Positions 18,706 to 29,293 of a DNA stretch of 55,365 nt are shown one piece after another (the first letter of the stretch is position 1; each line of letters opens with the position of its first letter). The stretch is from Streptococcus mitis subsp. hohhotensis (GTDB taxonomy: Bacteria; Bacillota; Bacilli; Lactobacillales; Streptococcaceae). Under the pieces are notes generated by a model, which was not told the DNA's origin, ran no database searches, and was given only the letters and a program-made list of their open reading frames with translations. The position numbers and the translations under genes are program-made. The stretch lies in NCBI RefSeq assembly GCF_020089495.2, contig NZ_JAIRCA020000004.1, forward strand, positions 1-55,365. Reading direction: 5' to 3'.

Positions 18706-18940
18706 TTTCTTTTTCAAAATTCAGAAAAGTATGAATAAGCTAGCAAAAAGAGCTCTAAAATCGAGCTCTATGAATGAAGATAAAATACCTTTCATTCGAT
18801 TTTTCAATTATTATAAATTCATCTTTCAAAGTAGATGCAGATTTGTTTGCAACCTAAATATGCCAACTAAGATAATCCACTGGATAAGATAATTGATTCT
18901 CAATCTCTATTCACCGACTAAAACAATCCACTGGATTGTT
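18706..18940. other. Intergenic region downstream of livF
   Basis: It holds two hairpins for the minus strand (18745-18769 and 18918-18944) and a 25-30 nt motif in two diverged copies (ACTAAGATAATCCACTGGAT near 18867 and ACTAAAACAATCCACTGGAT near 18917). No gene is visible. Confidence 0.6.
18745..18769 (-). terminator. Second terminator downstream of the liv operon
   Basis: AGAGCTC/GAGCTCT stem followed by TTTT on the minus strand, about 170 nt after livF. Confidence 0.65.
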
Positions 18941-18944
18941 TTAG
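18918..18944 (-). terminator. 12-bp hairpin containing the livF stop codon
   Basis: CTAAAACAATCC (18918-18929) and GGATTGTTTTAG (18933-18944) are perfectly complementary around a 3-nt loop. The livF TAA (18943-18941) is part of the first minus-strand arm. The T run lies within the second arm, so it may be a terminator or a 3'-end-stabilising structure. Confidence 0.6.
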
Positions 18945-19651
18945 CCACCCAGATATGCTTTTCTGACTTCTTCTGATGAGGCGAGTTCTTTTCCTGTTCC
19001 TGATAGAACGATTTTCCCTGTTTCCAATACATAGCCTCGGTCAGAGATTGCGAGTGCCTTATTGGCATTTTGTTCAATCAAGAGGACGGTCGTTCCTTGT
19101 TTCTGGATATCTTGAATGATATCAAAAATCTCTTGGATAAAGATTGGGGCAAGTCCCATTGAGGGTTCATCTAAAAGAAGAAGTTTTGGTGTTGACATAA
19201 GAGCACGTCCCATGGCAAGCATTTGTTGTTCTCCTCCTGAAAGAGTGGCTGCGTCCTGGTTCTTGCGTTCTTCAAGACGTGGGAAGCGTGAGAAAACCTT
19301 CTTCAGGTTAGCTTGATTTTCTTCACGATTTTTCTTCAAGAAAGCTCCCATTTCTAGATTTTCCATAACAGTCAAGCCAGGGAAGACGTGGCGTCCTTCT
19401 GGAACTTGTGAAAGCCCACCTGCTACGATTTTTTGAGCTGGCATTTTTTGGATTTCTTGACCTAAAAATTCAATCTTTCCTGAGCTTGGTCTAACTAAAC
19501 CAGACAAGGTACGGAGAATAGTTGTCTTACCTGCACCATTGGCACCGATAAGGGAAACGACTTCTCCTTCATTCACTTCAAAACTTACATCACGGACTGC
19601 TTGGATCATACCGTAATGTACAGAAAGATTATCAACTTTTAACATAGACAT
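18941..19651 (-). CDS. livF: Branched-chain amino-acid ABC ATPase LivF
   Basis: A 236-aa ABC ATPase with Walker A GANGAGKTT (about 35-43), signature TLSGGEQQM and Walker B LLLDEPSMGL. It pairs with LivG to drive import of leucine, isoleucine and valine. It overlaps livG by one base. Its stop codon is buried in a stable hairpin. Confidence 0.95.
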   Translation of the reverse strand: MSMLKVDNLSVHYGMIQAVRDVSFEVNEGEVVSLIGANGAGKTTILRTLSGLVRPSSGKIEFLGQEIQKMPAQKIVAGGLSQVPEGRHVFPGLTVMENLEMGAFLKKNREENQANLKKVFSRFPRLEERKNQDAATLSGGEQQMLAMGRALMSTPKLLLLDEPSMGLAPIFIQEIFDIIQDIQKQGTTVLLIEQNANKALAISDRGYVLETGKIVLSGTGKELASSEEVRKAYLGG

Positions 19652-20415
19652 TAGGCTTCACCTCCTAGATAAGCTTCGATAACGCGTTTATTGGTCTTAA
19701 TTTCGTCTGGAGTTCCCTGAGCAATCAAACGACCATATTCAAGTACGTAGATACGTTCTGTTACTTCCATGACCAGATTCATATCGTGTTCAATCAGCAT
19801 GATCGTAATCTTAAATTCATCTTTGATACGCCGAATTAACTCAGTCAATTCGGCTGTTTCCTGCGGGTTCATACCTGCTGCTGGTTCATCTAAAAAGAGA
19901 ATTTTAGGTTCCGTAGCGAGGGCACGAACAATTTCCAAACGACGTTGTTGTCCGTAGGCAAGATTTTTAGCAAGAGTTTCTGCATCACCATCTAAATCAA
20001 AGATTTTCAACAATTCCAAAGCCTTAGCTTTTAATTCTTTTTCACTCTTGTAAAAAGCTGGTAAGCGTAAGAAACTAGCAAAAACATGTTGTTTGTGATG
20101 GTTACCAAAAGCAATCAAAACATTGTCCAAAACTGTTAAATCTTTAAAGAGACGGATATTTTGGAAAGTACGTCCAAGTCCTAAAGAAGCAATCTTATAA
20201 GGTGACTTCCCATTCAAAAGGTGACCATCTAAGGTTACTGTTCCCTCACTTGGTTCATAAACACCTGTCAAAAGGTTGAAAAGGGTGGTTTTCCCAGCTC
20301 CATTTGGACCGATTAGTCCAACCAATTCCCCTTCGTTCAATTCAAGAGTCACATCTCCAACAGCTGTTAGACCGCCAAAATGTTTGGTTAACTGTTTTAC
20401 TTCAAGTAATACCAT
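19651..20415 (-). CDS. livG: Branched-chain amino-acid ABC ATPase LivG
   Basis: A 254-aa ABC ATPase with Walker [10 protein letters not shown], a LivG-type FQNIRLF Q-loop and Walker [16 protein letters not shown]. The C-terminal [19 protein letters not shown] is typical of this subfamily. It overlaps livM and livF by single bases, indicating tight coupling. Confidence 0.95.
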   Translation of the reverse strand: MVLLEVKQLTKHFGGLTAVGDVTLELNEGELVGLIGPNGAGKTTLFNLLTGVYEPSEGTVTLDGHLLNGKSPYKIASLGLGRTFQNIRLFKDLTVLDNVLIAFGNHHKQHVFASFLRLPAFYKSEKELKAKALELLKIFDLDGDAETLAKNLAYGQQRRLEIVRALATEPKILFLDEPAAGMNPQETAELTELIRRIKDEFKITIMLIEHDMNLVMEVTERIYVLEYGRLIAQGTPDEIKTNKRVIEAYLGGEA

Positions 20416-21371
20416 TAGTTTTGTTCCTCCTTCTTAGATTTTTTAAAGAAACGTGATAGGCTCAATTCCCATGTTCCAAGAAGTCCACCTGGTCTGAAAA
20501 TCATTACCAATACCAAGGCCAAAGCGTAAATAATCATACGCACGCTGGCAACATCTTGGAGAAGCATATTCAAAATTCCAAGAACAATGGCTGAAACAAT
20601 TGCACCTGTAATGGAACCAAGTCCACCAAATACAACAATAATCAAAACGTTGATTGAGTTGATGAAAGTGTAATCTTTCGGTACAACTGAACCGATAAAT
20701 CCTGCTTGAAGCGACCCTGCAATACTTGCAGTGATAGCACCAAAGACAAAGGCGATGATTTTAATTTTAGTCGTATTAACCCCAACTGACTCAGCAGCGA
20801 TTTCATCCTCACGAACAGAGAGGGTTGAACGACCAATTGGACTACGCAAGAAGTTCAAGGTTGCAATCGTTGTAATCACGACAAAGAAGTATACCATTTG
20901 CCAAGTTGTAAAGTTAGGAATCCCTAAGATACCTGCCGCACCATTTGTAAGGCTTCCACCGTTGATGATAAAAATACGGATGATTTCAGAAACACCTAGA
21001 GTCGCTACCGCAAGATAGTCCCCCTTCAAGCGCAAGGTTGGAATTCCGACAAGCAAGGCAACGGCTCCTGAAAGCAAAGCCCCTATCAGCATAGCTCCAA
21101 AGAAGGCAGCGTAGGTTGGTGATTTAGAACCAATAATAGCTGCTGCATAGGCACCAATCGCCATGAAACCAGCATGCCCAAGTGAAAATTGTCCTGAAAA
21201 ACCAACGATTAAGTTGAGACCAACAGCCAGAATAATATTAATTCCAATTTGTTGTAAAATCTGTACATAGAATAGGTTGAGTACTCCGACTGAAACCAGT
21301 ACACTAATCAAGCCATAGCCAGCTAACAAAAGGAGTAACCATAGAATATTAACTTTTAAATTTTCTTTCAT
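20415..21371 (-). CDS. livM: Branched-chain amino-acid ABC permease LivM
   Basis: A 318-aa polytopic inner-membrane permease with about eight to ten hydrophobic segments. The family segment [20 protein letters not shown] is at about 58-77, and the coupling region before LivG contact follows near 230. It lies 3 nt after livH and overlaps livG by one base. Confidence 0.95.
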   Translation of the reverse strand: MKENLKVNILWLLLLLAGYGLISVLVSVGVLNLFYVQILQQIGINIILAVGLNLIVGFSGQFSLGHAGFMAIGAYAAAIIGSKSPTYAAFFGAMLIGALLSGAVALLVGIPTLRLKGDYLAVATLGVSEIIRIFIINGGSLTNGAAGILGIPNFTTWQMVYFFVVITTIATLNFLRSPIGRSTLSVREDEIAAESVGVNTTKIKIIAFVFGAITASIAGSLQAGFIGSVVPKDYTFINSINVLIIVVFGGLGSITGAIVSAIVLGILNMLLQDVASVRMIIYALALVLVMIFRPGGLLGTWELSLSRFFKKSKKEEQN

Positions 21372-21374
21372 CGT

Positions 21375-22253
21375 TTACACCTTCTCTTTCACATTCTTAC
21401 CAAGGATACCAGCTGGGCGGACAATCAAGATCAACAACAAGATTCCATAAACAATGGCATCACGGAAGTCTGACATTCCAAAGGCTGTCGCAAAGGTTTC
21501 TAATAGACCAATTACAAAACCACCAAGAGCCGCACCAGGAATGATTCCGATACCACCAAGTACAGCAGCAACGAAAGATTTAAGACCTGGAGTCACTCCC
21601 ATCAAAGGCTCAAGAGAGTTATAATAGAGGGCAATCAGAACACCAGCCGCACCCGCAAGAGCTGAACCCAAAGCGAAGGTAAAGCTGATAGTACGATTTA
21701 CATTGATCCCCATCAATTGTGCTGCATCGCTATCTACTGATACTGCACGCATGGCTTTTCCCATCTTCGTTTTTTGGACAATGACTTGTAACAAAATCAT
21801 CAAAATCAAGGAAATGGCCAAAATCATTAACTGCACATTTGTTAGGCTAACTGGTCCCAAATCATAGCGAACTGTTTGAATCGCTTGAGGGAAAGCACGA
21901 GTATTGGCACCAACCAGATAGACCATTCCATACTCCAATAAGAAAGAAACCCCAATAGCTGTGATCAAAACAGCAATACGAGTAGAGTGGCGCAAAGGTC
22001 GGTAGGCAAGGAACTCAATCACGACACCAAGAATAGCTGTCGCTAGCATAGCTACAATAAGCGCTACAAAGAAATTCATTTGGAAAGAATTAATCAAGAA
22101 ATAGCCGATAAAGGCTCCCATCATATAAATATCACCGTGGGCGAAGTTGATGAGCTTGATAATTCCGTAAACCATGGTATATCCTAGGGCTAACAGCGCA
22201 TAAACACTACCTAGAATCAAACCATTTACTAGTTGTTGGAGCATAAGATTCAC
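21375..22253 (-). CDS. livH: Branched-chain amino-acid ABC permease LivH
   Basis: A 292-aa membrane permease that starts MLQQLVNGLILGSVYAL-like after two residues and shows the family segment INFAHGDIYMMGAFIGYF (about 37-54). The DUF-like GGIGIIPGAALGG region is near 240. It is separated from livJ by about 107 nt containing a short T-rich tract, which may lower expression of the permease genes relative to the binding protein. Confidence 0.95.
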   Translation of the reverse strand: MNLMLQQLVNGLILGSVYALLALGYTMVYGIIKLINFAHGDIYMMGAFIGYFLINSFQMNFFVALIVAMLATAILGVVIEFLAYRPLRHSTRIAVLITAIGVSFLLEYGMVYLVGANTRAFPQAIQTVRYDLGPVSLTNVQLMILAISLILMILLQVIVQKTKMGKAMRAVSVDSDAAQLMGINVNRTISFTFALGSALAGAAGVLIALYYNSLEPLMGVTPGLKSFVAAVLGGIGIIPGAALGGFVIGLLETFATAFGMSDFRDAIVYGILLLILIVRPAGILGKNVKEKV

Positions 22254-22360
22254 TCTTTCTATTTATAATTTTGAGGGTTTTCCCTCAATTTTTGATAGGT
22301 TCTTAAACATCGAAACAGGGAGTGAGTCAGAGGCTCATTCCCTATTTCATCATTTTTCTA

Positions 22361-23521
22361 TTATGGTTTTACAACTTCTGCTGCTTCAACCTTACCATTG
22401 TTCATGGTCATCATGTAAGCAGTTTTGACTGTGTTGTGGTCCGCATCGAAACTTGTTTGACCAGTTACACCTTCAAAATCTTTTGTTTTAGCAAGATTAT
22501 CCTTGATTTCACCTGAGTTTTTAGCACCTTTTGCTGCGTTTGCTACAAGGTGAACTGAATCATAAGCCAAGGCTGCAAATGTTGAAGGCTCTTCGTTGTA
22601 CTTAGCACGGTAAGCATCAAGGAAGGCTTTTGCTTTAGCTGAAACTTCTACAGTAGTTGAGAAGCCTGAGATAAAGTAGATGTTTGATGCTTTTTCAGCA
22701 GTTGCTTGTTGTACAAACTCTTCACCGTTGAATCCATCACCACCAACGATTGGTTTGTCAATTCCCATGCCACGCGCTTGGTTTACAATTTTACCAGCTT
22801 CAGTGTAGTAACCAGGAACAACGATCGCATCAAAGTCTTTCCCTTTCATTTTTGTAAGGGCTGCTTGGAAGTCTGTGTCACCCGCTACGAAAGTTTCATC
22901 TGCAACGATTTCACCTTTGTAAGTTTCACGGAAGGCTTTGGCAATACCTTTAGCATAGTCGCTGGCATTGTCAGTGTAAAGAACAACTTTCTTAGCTTGC
23001 AATTTATCAGAAACATAGTTTGAGATAATTTTTCCTTGGAAGCTATCTTGGAAAGTTCCGATAAAGAGGTAATCTTGACCTTTAGTCAATCCATCTTGAG
23101 TCGCACTTGGCGAAATCAATGGAACACCTGCTTTTGTAGCGTTAGCTACCGCAGCTGCAGTTGCACCAGATGTCGCAGGTCCTACGATTGCTGATACCTT
23201 AGATTGGGTTACAAGGTTAGTTGTTACTGAAGCAGCCTCAGCTGTTTCAGACTTGTTATCTTTATCAACTACTTCGATTTGTTTTCCATCGATACCACCT
23301 GCAGCATTGATTTCATCAACAGCAAGTTGGGCACCTTTTTGTTCAGATGTCCCGTAGGCTGCTACGGCACCAGTTTCTTCGAAGTTAAATCCGATTTTGA
23401 TTGTCTTTTCATCTACTGAGTTACCAGCAGCGTTTGACGCTCCAGACTTCACTTCTCCACAGGCTGCAAGAAGTGCTACACTTGCAAGCGCCACAAACGA
23501 TAGGGCAAATTTTTTCTTCAT
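22361..23521 (-). CDS. livJ: Branched-chain amino-acid binding lipoprotein LivJ
   Basis: A 386-aa substrate-binding lipoprotein. The signal peptide ends in the lipobox LLAAC with Cys21. The mature part is a Leu/Ile/Val-binding periplasmic-binding fold (IKIGFNFEETGAVAAYG). It delivers branched-chain amino acids to LivHM. It is the first gene of the liv operon and has a consensus promoter with a CodY-like box. Confidence 0.95.
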   Translation of the reverse strand: MKKKFALSFVALASVALLAACGEVKSGASNAAGNSVDEKTIKIGFNFEETGAVAAYGTSEQKGAQLAVDEINAAGGIDGKQIEVVDKDNKSETAEAASVTTNLVTQSKVSAIVGPATSGATAAAVANATKAGVPLISPSATQDGLTKGQDYLFIGTFQDSFQGKIISNYVSDKLQAKKVVLYTDNASDYAKGIAKAFRETYKGEIVADETFVAGDTDFQAALTKMKGKDFDAIVVPGYYTEAGKIVNQARGMGIDKPIVGGDGFNGEEFVQQATAEKASNIYFISGFSTTVEVSAKAKAFLDAYRAKYNEEPSTFAALAYDSVHLVANAAKGAKNSGEIKDNLAKTKDFEGVTGQTSFDADHNTVKTAYMMTMNNGKVEAAEVVKP

Positions 23522-23561
23522 CTTTTTGTCTCCTTATTTCTTAAATAAATAGCATGTTAAG

Positions 23562-23590
23562 AATATACCGAATTATCAGAAAATTGTCAA
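23562..23590 (-). promoter_or_regulatory. liv operon promoter with CodY-like box
   Basis: TTGACA (23590-23585), 17-nt spacer, TATATT (23567-23562). The spacer contains AATTTTCTGATAATT (23585-23571), which matches the CodY consensus AATTTTCWGAAAATT at 14 of 15 positions. Bound CodY would block polymerase when branched-chain amino acids are plentiful. The -35 box also includes the ylbG stop codon. Confidence 0.85.
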
Positions 23591-23874
23591 CACTTTTCTT
23601 GAACTTTTTCGATGATAACGTTTTCCTCTCGATAAAGATTGCCCACAAAGGGTGTTTCTAACTCTTGGATATGACAAACTCTGACTTTTTTTATAAACTT
23701 TTCCTTGCTCAAGCGCCCGATCAATTGCTCCACTTCTTGAGTTGGAACATAGAGTTGCAAGTAGCGATGTTTCTTGGAATGATAGGTAATATCTCCATAA
23801 TCCTGCAGTTTTTTGGCATCACGATTATAGTAAAGATAGATAATCAATCCAGATCGATTGACTTTTTCAAACAT
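23587..23874 (-). CDS. YlbG family protein (UPF0298)
   Basis: A 95-aa soluble protein of the YlbG/DUF2129 family, with the usual start [22 protein letters not shown] and the middle motif HRYLQLYV. Its biochemical role is unknown. It ends on top of the liv promoter. Confidence 0.85.
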   Translation of the reverse strand: MFEKVNRSGLIIYLYYNRDAKKLQDYGDITYHSKKHRYLQLYVPTQEVEQLIGRLSKEKFIKKVRVCHIQELETPFVGNLYREENVIIEKVQEKC

Positions 23875-23952
23875 GATAAATCCTCTTTCTAAGAAATCTC
23901 CCTCTATTATACCAAAAAAAGCAAACTCAGTCGAGTTTGCCTTCTTTCATCA

Positions 23953-24543
23953 TTAGTTCAATGAATTGTTGGCCATGATTTCATCAATAAAGCCATATTC
24001 AAGTGTTTCTTGGGCACTCATCCAGTTATCACGTTCTGCATCTGCGTGGACTTTTTCCATTGACTGACCTGAATTTTCAGCCAAGATTTTTTCCAAAGTA
24101 TTACGAGTTTTAAGCAAGTGTTCTGCAGCAATCGCCATATCGGTTTGTTGGGTACCACCACCTGTACCACCCATTGGTTGGTGGATCATATATTCAGCAT
24201 TTGGCAGCATGAAACGTTTGCCTTTTGCCCCACTTGATGCGATGACTGTCCCCATAGATGCAGCCATTCCCATAACGATAGTTTGGACATCTGCTTTGAT
24301 AAAGTTCATAGTATCAACGATTGCCAAACCAGCTGAAACGGAACCACCAGGTGTATTGACATAAAGGTAAATATCTTTTGTACTATCTTGGGCATCCAAG
24401 AAAAGCAATTGGGCAATAACAGAGTTAGCCATATTGTCTTCAACTGGACCTGTCAGCATAATGATGCGATCTTTGAGAAGACGTGAGTAAATATCGTATG
24501 AACGTTCTCCACGGCTTGTTTGTTCAATAACTACAGGAATCAT
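23953..24543 (-). CDS. clpP: ATP-dependent Clp protease proteolytic subunit
   Basis: A 196-aa serine protease that forms the ClpP barrel with ClpC, ClpE or ClpX. The catalytic Ser is in GMAASMGTV and the His in [11 protein letters not shown], with Asp further on. There is no propeptide beyond [20 protein letters not shown]. It is controlled by a CtsR box overlapping its promoter. Confidence 0.97.
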   Translation of the reverse strand: MIPVVIEQTSRGERSYDIYSRLLKDRIIMLTGPVEDNMANSVIAQLLFLDAQDSTKDIYLYVNTPGGSVSAGLAIVDTMNFIKADVQTIVMGMAASMGTVIASSGAKGKRFMLPNAEYMIHQPMGGTGGGTQQTDMAIAAEHLLKTRNTLEKILAENSGQSMEKVHADAERDNWMSAQETLEYGFIDEIMANNSLN

Positions 24544-24596
24544 TCATTTCTCCTTTTGAGTTTTATTTTTGTTTGTCAGATGACTGAAGATAAGAC

Positions 24597-24627
24597 TATT
24601 ATAATATCTTGGTCAAAAAAGGTCAAA
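24597..24627 (-). promoter_or_regulatory. clpP promoter with CtsR operator
   Basis: The plus strand reads GGTCAAAAAAGGTCAAA (24611-24627), an exact CtsR heptad repeat with 3-nt spacing. On the minus strand TTGACC in the first heptad serves as -35, 17 nt before a TATAAT. Confidence 0.9.
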
Positions 24628-24718
24628 TTTTTGCTCTGTTTTCATTAGACAGAAACAAAAATTCAACCTCCTTTCGTGACTGGAATTCTTTTCCAAGTCA
24701 ATCTTCTTCTTTTCGATG

Positions 24719-25348
24719 TTATTTCGTACCGAACAAGCGGTCTCCAGCATCTCCAAGACCTGGAACGATATATCCGTGTTCGTTCAAACGTTCATCCAAG
24801 GCTGCTGTAAAGATTTCTACATCTGGATGAGCTTCTTGAAGGGCTTTTACACCTTCTGGAGCAGATACAAGGCAGACAAATTTGATATTTGATGCGCCAC
24901 GTTTTTTAAGAGAATCAACAGCCAAGATTGCTGAACCACCTGTTGCCAACATTGGGTCTACCACAAAAATTTGACGTTGGTCAATATCTTCAGGCAATTT
25001 CACCAAGTACTCAACTGGTTGAAGTGTTTCTTCATCACGGTACATACCGATATGACCAACTTTAGCAGCTGGAACCAAGCTTAAGAGCCCATCAACCATC
25101 CCGATACCTGCACGCAAGATTGGAACGATGGCCAATTTCTTACCTGCCAATTGTTTTTGAACTGTTTTTGTAATTGGTGTTTCGATTTCCACATCTTCTA
25201 GTGGAAGATCACGAAGTACTTCATACCCCATCAACATTGCAATCTCATCTACTAGCTCACGAAAAGCTTTTGTAGAAGTATCTGTACGACGCAAGATTGA
25301 CAATTTGTGTTGAATCAGCGGGTGATTAATAACTTCAATTTTTCCCAT
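24719..25348 (-). CDS. upp: Uracil phosphoribosyltransferase
   Basis: A 209-aa pyrimidine-salvage enzyme that makes UMP from uracil and PRPP. The PRPP loop [12 protein letters not shown] and the C-terminal uracil-binding [13 protein letters not shown] are present. I start at the ATG at 25348 ([10 protein letters not shown]), preceded by AAGGAA, rather than at an upstream in-frame TTG. It has its own extended -10 promoter. Confidence 0.96.
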   Translation of the reverse strand: MGKIEVINHPLIQHKLSILRRTDTSTKAFRELVDEIAMLMGYEVLRDLPLEDVEIETPITKTVQKQLAGKKLAIVPILRAGIGMVDGLLSLVPAAKVGHIGMYRDEETLQPVEYLVKLPEDIDQRQIFVVDPMLATGGSAILAVDSLKKRGASNIKFVCLVSAPEGVKALQEAHPDVEIFTAALDERLNEHGYIVPGLGDAGDRLFGTK

Positions 25349-25381
25349 TTTTGGAATTCCTTCTTTCAATTTATTCTTCTC

Positions 25382-25420
25382 ATTATACCAAAAAACGGTT
25401 TAAAAATCTTTCTAAACCAT
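25382..25420 (-). promoter_or_regulatory. Terminator of dCMP deaminase gene running into the upp promoter
   Basis: A GGTTTA/TAAACC stem (25397-25418) with a following T run terminates the upstream gene. Directly after it comes TGGTATAAT (extended -10, TATAAT at 25387-25382) for upp. No good -35 is visible. Confidence 0.7.
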
Positions 25421-25436
25421 TTATTTTTGATAATTT

Positions 25437-25904
25437 TTACATTAAATCTGCCTCTTTAAGAGCTGTCTGTACTGTCTCAAGTGGTAAATGAGTCAATTCT
25501 GTTCCCTTTTCTTGATAAAGGTATTGGGCATAGTCGTCCATTCGGTACTGGTTGATATAAACCACGCGCTTGCAACCAACCTGCAATAATTGTTTGGTAC
25601 AGTTGAGACAAGGAAAATGGGTCACATAGGCTGTAAAGCCTTTGGGAACACCACGCTCAGCACCTTGAAGGATAGCATTGACCTCAGCGTGAAGGGTGCG
25701 AACACAGTGGCCTTCAATGACCAAACATTCGTGATCAATACAATGCTCAGTTCCTGACACCGAACCATTGTAACCAGTGGAAATAACCTTATTATCTTTT
25801 ACCAGAATCGCGCCCACTTTAGCACGTTTACAAGTGGAACGATTGGCAATTAGTAGGGCTTGGGCTGCAAAATACTCATCCCAGGCCAGTCTTTTTTCAG
25901 TCAT
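25437..25904 (-). CDS. dCMP deaminase (ComEB family)
   Basis: A 155-aa zinc-dependent deoxycytidylate deaminase that produces dUMP for thymidylate synthesis. The zinc site is HAEVNAILQ plus PCLNCTKQLL; GYNGSVSG binds substrate. It follows the TetR gene by 18 nt and is probably cotranscribed with it. Confidence 0.93.
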   Translation of the reverse strand: MTEKRLAWDEYFAAQALLIANRSTCKRAKVGAILVKDNKVISTGYNGSVSGTEHCIDHECLVIEGHCVRTLHAEVNAILQGAERGVPKGFTAYVTHFPCLNCTKQLLQVGCKRVVYINQYRMDDYAQYLYQEKGTELTHLPLETVQTALKEADLM

Positions 25905-25922
25905 CTCTTTTCTCCTATTTCT

Positions 25923-26480
25923 CTATTTTTTAAAAAATGGTAAACCTAAATCTGCAATCTTTTCAGCTGGTACCTTCATGCCATCCTTGATCCATTTTAG
26001 AAGGACAGAGACGATGGCTGAGCTCCAGAAGGAATGAAGATAAGAGCTGACACCTTTTGATTTCCCATGGTATTTTTCTAGAAATTCCTGCATGGCTTGG
26101 ACAAAGATTTTTTCCAGATGGTAATCCAAGGCCAATTGAATCACTCTAACTTCCTTTCTGGCCTCCCGGAAAAGGTGAACCCAAACCAAATAAAGGTCTG
26201 TCTTTAAATCGTAATGATGCAGCTGTTCCATAATATTATGGACAGTTCGTTTAAAGACGCTCTCTAAAATTTCCTCTTTGGAGTCATAATTGCGATAAAA
26301 GGCCGCACGCGAAACACCTGCACGTTTGACCAATTCAGAAATACTAATCTTGGTCAGTTCCTTTTTTTCCAAGAGTTGCAAGAGGGCTGTTTCAATGGCT
26401 TCTCTGGTTAATAAATTGGATTCTTGGTTTGATTTTCTGAGATTTTCAAGAGACTTTTCAGAGATTCTACGTTCAGACAT
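25923..26480 (-). CDS. TetR family transcriptional regulator
   Basis: A 185-aa regulator with an N-terminal TetR helix-turn-helix (about 25-70: ISISELVKRAGVSRAAFYRNY) and a C-terminal ligand domain of the TetR_C type. It is divergent from degV, sharing overlapping promoters and a perfect dyad, so it probably controls itself and degV. The ligand is unknown. Confidence 0.9.
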   Translation of the reverse strand: MSERRISEKSLENLRKSNQESNLLTREAIETALLQLLEKKELTKISISELVKRAGVSRAAFYRNYDSKEEILESVFKRTVHNIMEQLHHYDLKTDLYLVWVHLFREARKEVRVIQLALDYHLEKIFVQAMQEFLEKYHGKSKGVSSYLHSFWSSAIVSVLLKWIKDGMKVPAEKIADLGLPFFKK

Positions 26481-26542
26481 AACATTTTCTTTCTACTTGT
26501 CACAACAGACAGATGAGGCTTTTGTTTCAAGGGTTTTCATGA

Positions 26543-26591
26543 TATAATTGTAAAAAAAGACAGAACCTTTGTCAATGTATAACTGACAAAG
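26543..26591. promoter_or_regulatory. Overlapping divergent promoters and operator of tetR/degV
   Basis: Minus strand: TTGACA (26575-26570), 17-nt spacer, TACAAT (26552-26547). Plus strand: TGATATAAT extended -10 (TATAAT 26543-26548). The two -10 boxes overlap by two bases. CTTTGTCA (26567-26574) and TGACAAAG (26584-26591) form a perfect 8-bp dyad with 9-nt centre. It covers the tetR -35 and lies in the degV leader, a position suited to a TetR operator. Confidence 0.75.
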
Positions 26592-26604
26592 ATGGAGAAT
26601 TTCT

Positions 26605-27450
26605 ATGACTTGGAAGATTATTGCTGACTCTGGTTGTGATTATCGTCAACTGCCAACACCAGCTATTAACACAACCTTTGTAAGTGTCCCCTTAACCATT
26701 CAAGTAGCTGATCAGGTCTTTATTGATGATGCCAGTCTTGATATTGACCATATGATGGAAACCATGTATGCAACCGCAGAGGCTTCAAAATCAGCTTGTC
26801 CAAGCCCAGATGATTATTTGCGAGCATTTGAAGGTGCCAAAAACATTTTCCTAGTAACCATCACTGGTACTCTTTCTGGTAGTCACAATAGTGCTCAACT
26901 GGCCAAGAATATTTATCTGGAAGAACATCCTGACACTAAGATTCATGTAATTGATAGTTTATCTGCTGGTGGTGAAGTTGACCTACTCGTAGAAAAATTA
27001 AATGACTTGATTGACCAGGGCTTGTCTTTTGAAGGAGTGGTTGAAGCTATCACTGCCTATCAAGAAAAAACCAAGTTGCTCTTTGTCCTAGCCAAAGTCG
27101 ATAACTTGGTGAAGAACGGCCGTTTGAGCAAGCTTATTGGTACAGTCGTTGGCCTTCTCAACATCCGTATGGTCGGAGAAGCTAGTGAAACCGGAACCCT
27201 CGAATTGCTACAAAAAGCAAGAGGACCAAAGAAATCGATTCAGGCAGCCTATGAGGAGTTAATAAAAGCTGGATATGCTGGTGGCCGTATTGTCATGGCC
27301 CAACGCAATAACGAAAAATGTTGTCAACAGCTCTCAGAGCGAATCCGTGAAACCTTCCCACAAGCTAACATCAAAATTCTCCCAACCTCTGGTCTCTGCA
27401 GTTTCTATGCAGAAGATGGCGGTTTGCTGATGGGATATGAAATTGATTAA
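26605..27450 (+). CDS. DegV family fatty-acid-binding protein
   Basis: A 281-aa DegV/FakB-type protein. The family start KIIADSGCD and the acyl-binding TGTLSGSHNSA (about 94-104) are visible. FakB proteins bind fatty acids and present them to FakA for phosphorylation. The chain specificity cannot be read. It has a GGAG before the ATG and a strong terminator at 27463. Confidence 0.88.
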   Translation: MTWKIIADSGCDYRQLPTPAINTTFVSVPLTIQVADQVFIDDASLDIDHMMETMYATAEASKSACPSPDDYLRAFEGAKNIFLVTITGTLSGSHNSAQLAKNIYLEEHPDTKIHVIDSLSAGGEVDLLVEKLNDLIDQGLSFEGVVEAITAYQEKTKLLFVLAKVDNLVKNGRLSKLIGTVVGLLNIRMVGEASETGTLELLQKARGPKKSIQAAYEELIKAGYAGGRIVMAQRNNEKCCQQLSERIRETFPQANIKILPTSGLCSFYAEDGGLLMGYEID

Positions 27451-27462
27451 TTGCATTCTTGA

Positions 27463-28680
<1,218 letters not shown>

Positions 28681-28728
28681 ATCTGAATTATTTAATGGCT
28701 AAATCAGCCCCAAAAGAAAGGAAGTCCT

Positions 28729-29250
28729 TTGGAACATATTATCTTGTTAAGGGGAGTTACTCCTAATGGAAAAAATGCTATCCCTAAAATGTCTTATCTA
28801 GTAGATATCTTAACAGAAGCCGGTTTTCAACAAGTTCGAACCTATATTCAAAGTGGTAATATCATTCTTGAAAGTAACTTAGCCTTAGAAAAAATACGAG
28901 AACAGGTTCATACTCTAATAAAGGAAAAGATTGGAGCCGATCTCAAAATAATCATTAAGAATAAGGATATTTTTAAAAACATTGTCCAAGAAAACCCTTT
29001 TGGAGAACACTATCTTTATGACCGTATACACGTGATTTTTTATCAAGAATCTATTCAAAGCCTCCCTTTAGACAAATTGAAAATTGATTACGATGAAGAA
29101 GAAATTTGTATCGGTAACCACTGCCTTTACCTCTATCTCCCTAGAACTGCTAAACAAAAGAAACTCCATACCAACTATCTTGAAAAGCTTTTCAATGTAG
29201 ATTTGACAATGCGAAAACTAAATGTAGTAGAAAAATTATTAAGCAAGTAG
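28729..29250 (+). CDS. DUF1697 family protein, TTG start
   Basis: A 173-aa protein of the DUF1697 family, with the typical start ILLRGVTPNGKNAIPKM and YIQSGNIILES. The function of the family is not established. No ATG fits: the start is the TTG at 28729, placed after AAAGGAAG at a normal distance, leaving the usual three or four residues before the conserved LLRG. Confidence 0.8.
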   Translation: MEHIILLRGVTPNGKNAIPKMSYLVDILTEAGFQQVRTYIQSGNIILESNLALEKIREQVHTLIKEKIGADLKIIIKNKDIFKNIVQENPFGEHYLYDRIHVIFYQESIQSLPLDKLKIDYDEEEICIGNHCLYLYLPRTAKQKKLHTNYLEKLFNVDLTMRKLNVVEKLLSK

Positions 29251-29265
29251 TACTTGAATTTAGTA

Positions 29266-29293
29266 AAAATCGGAAGATTACTCCTCCGATTTT
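29266..29293. terminator. Bidirectional terminator between convergent genes
   Basis: AAAATCGGA (29266-29274) and TCCGATTTT (29285-29293) form a perfect 9-bp stem flanked by A and T runs. It overlaps the stop of the MerR gene. Confidence 0.85.
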
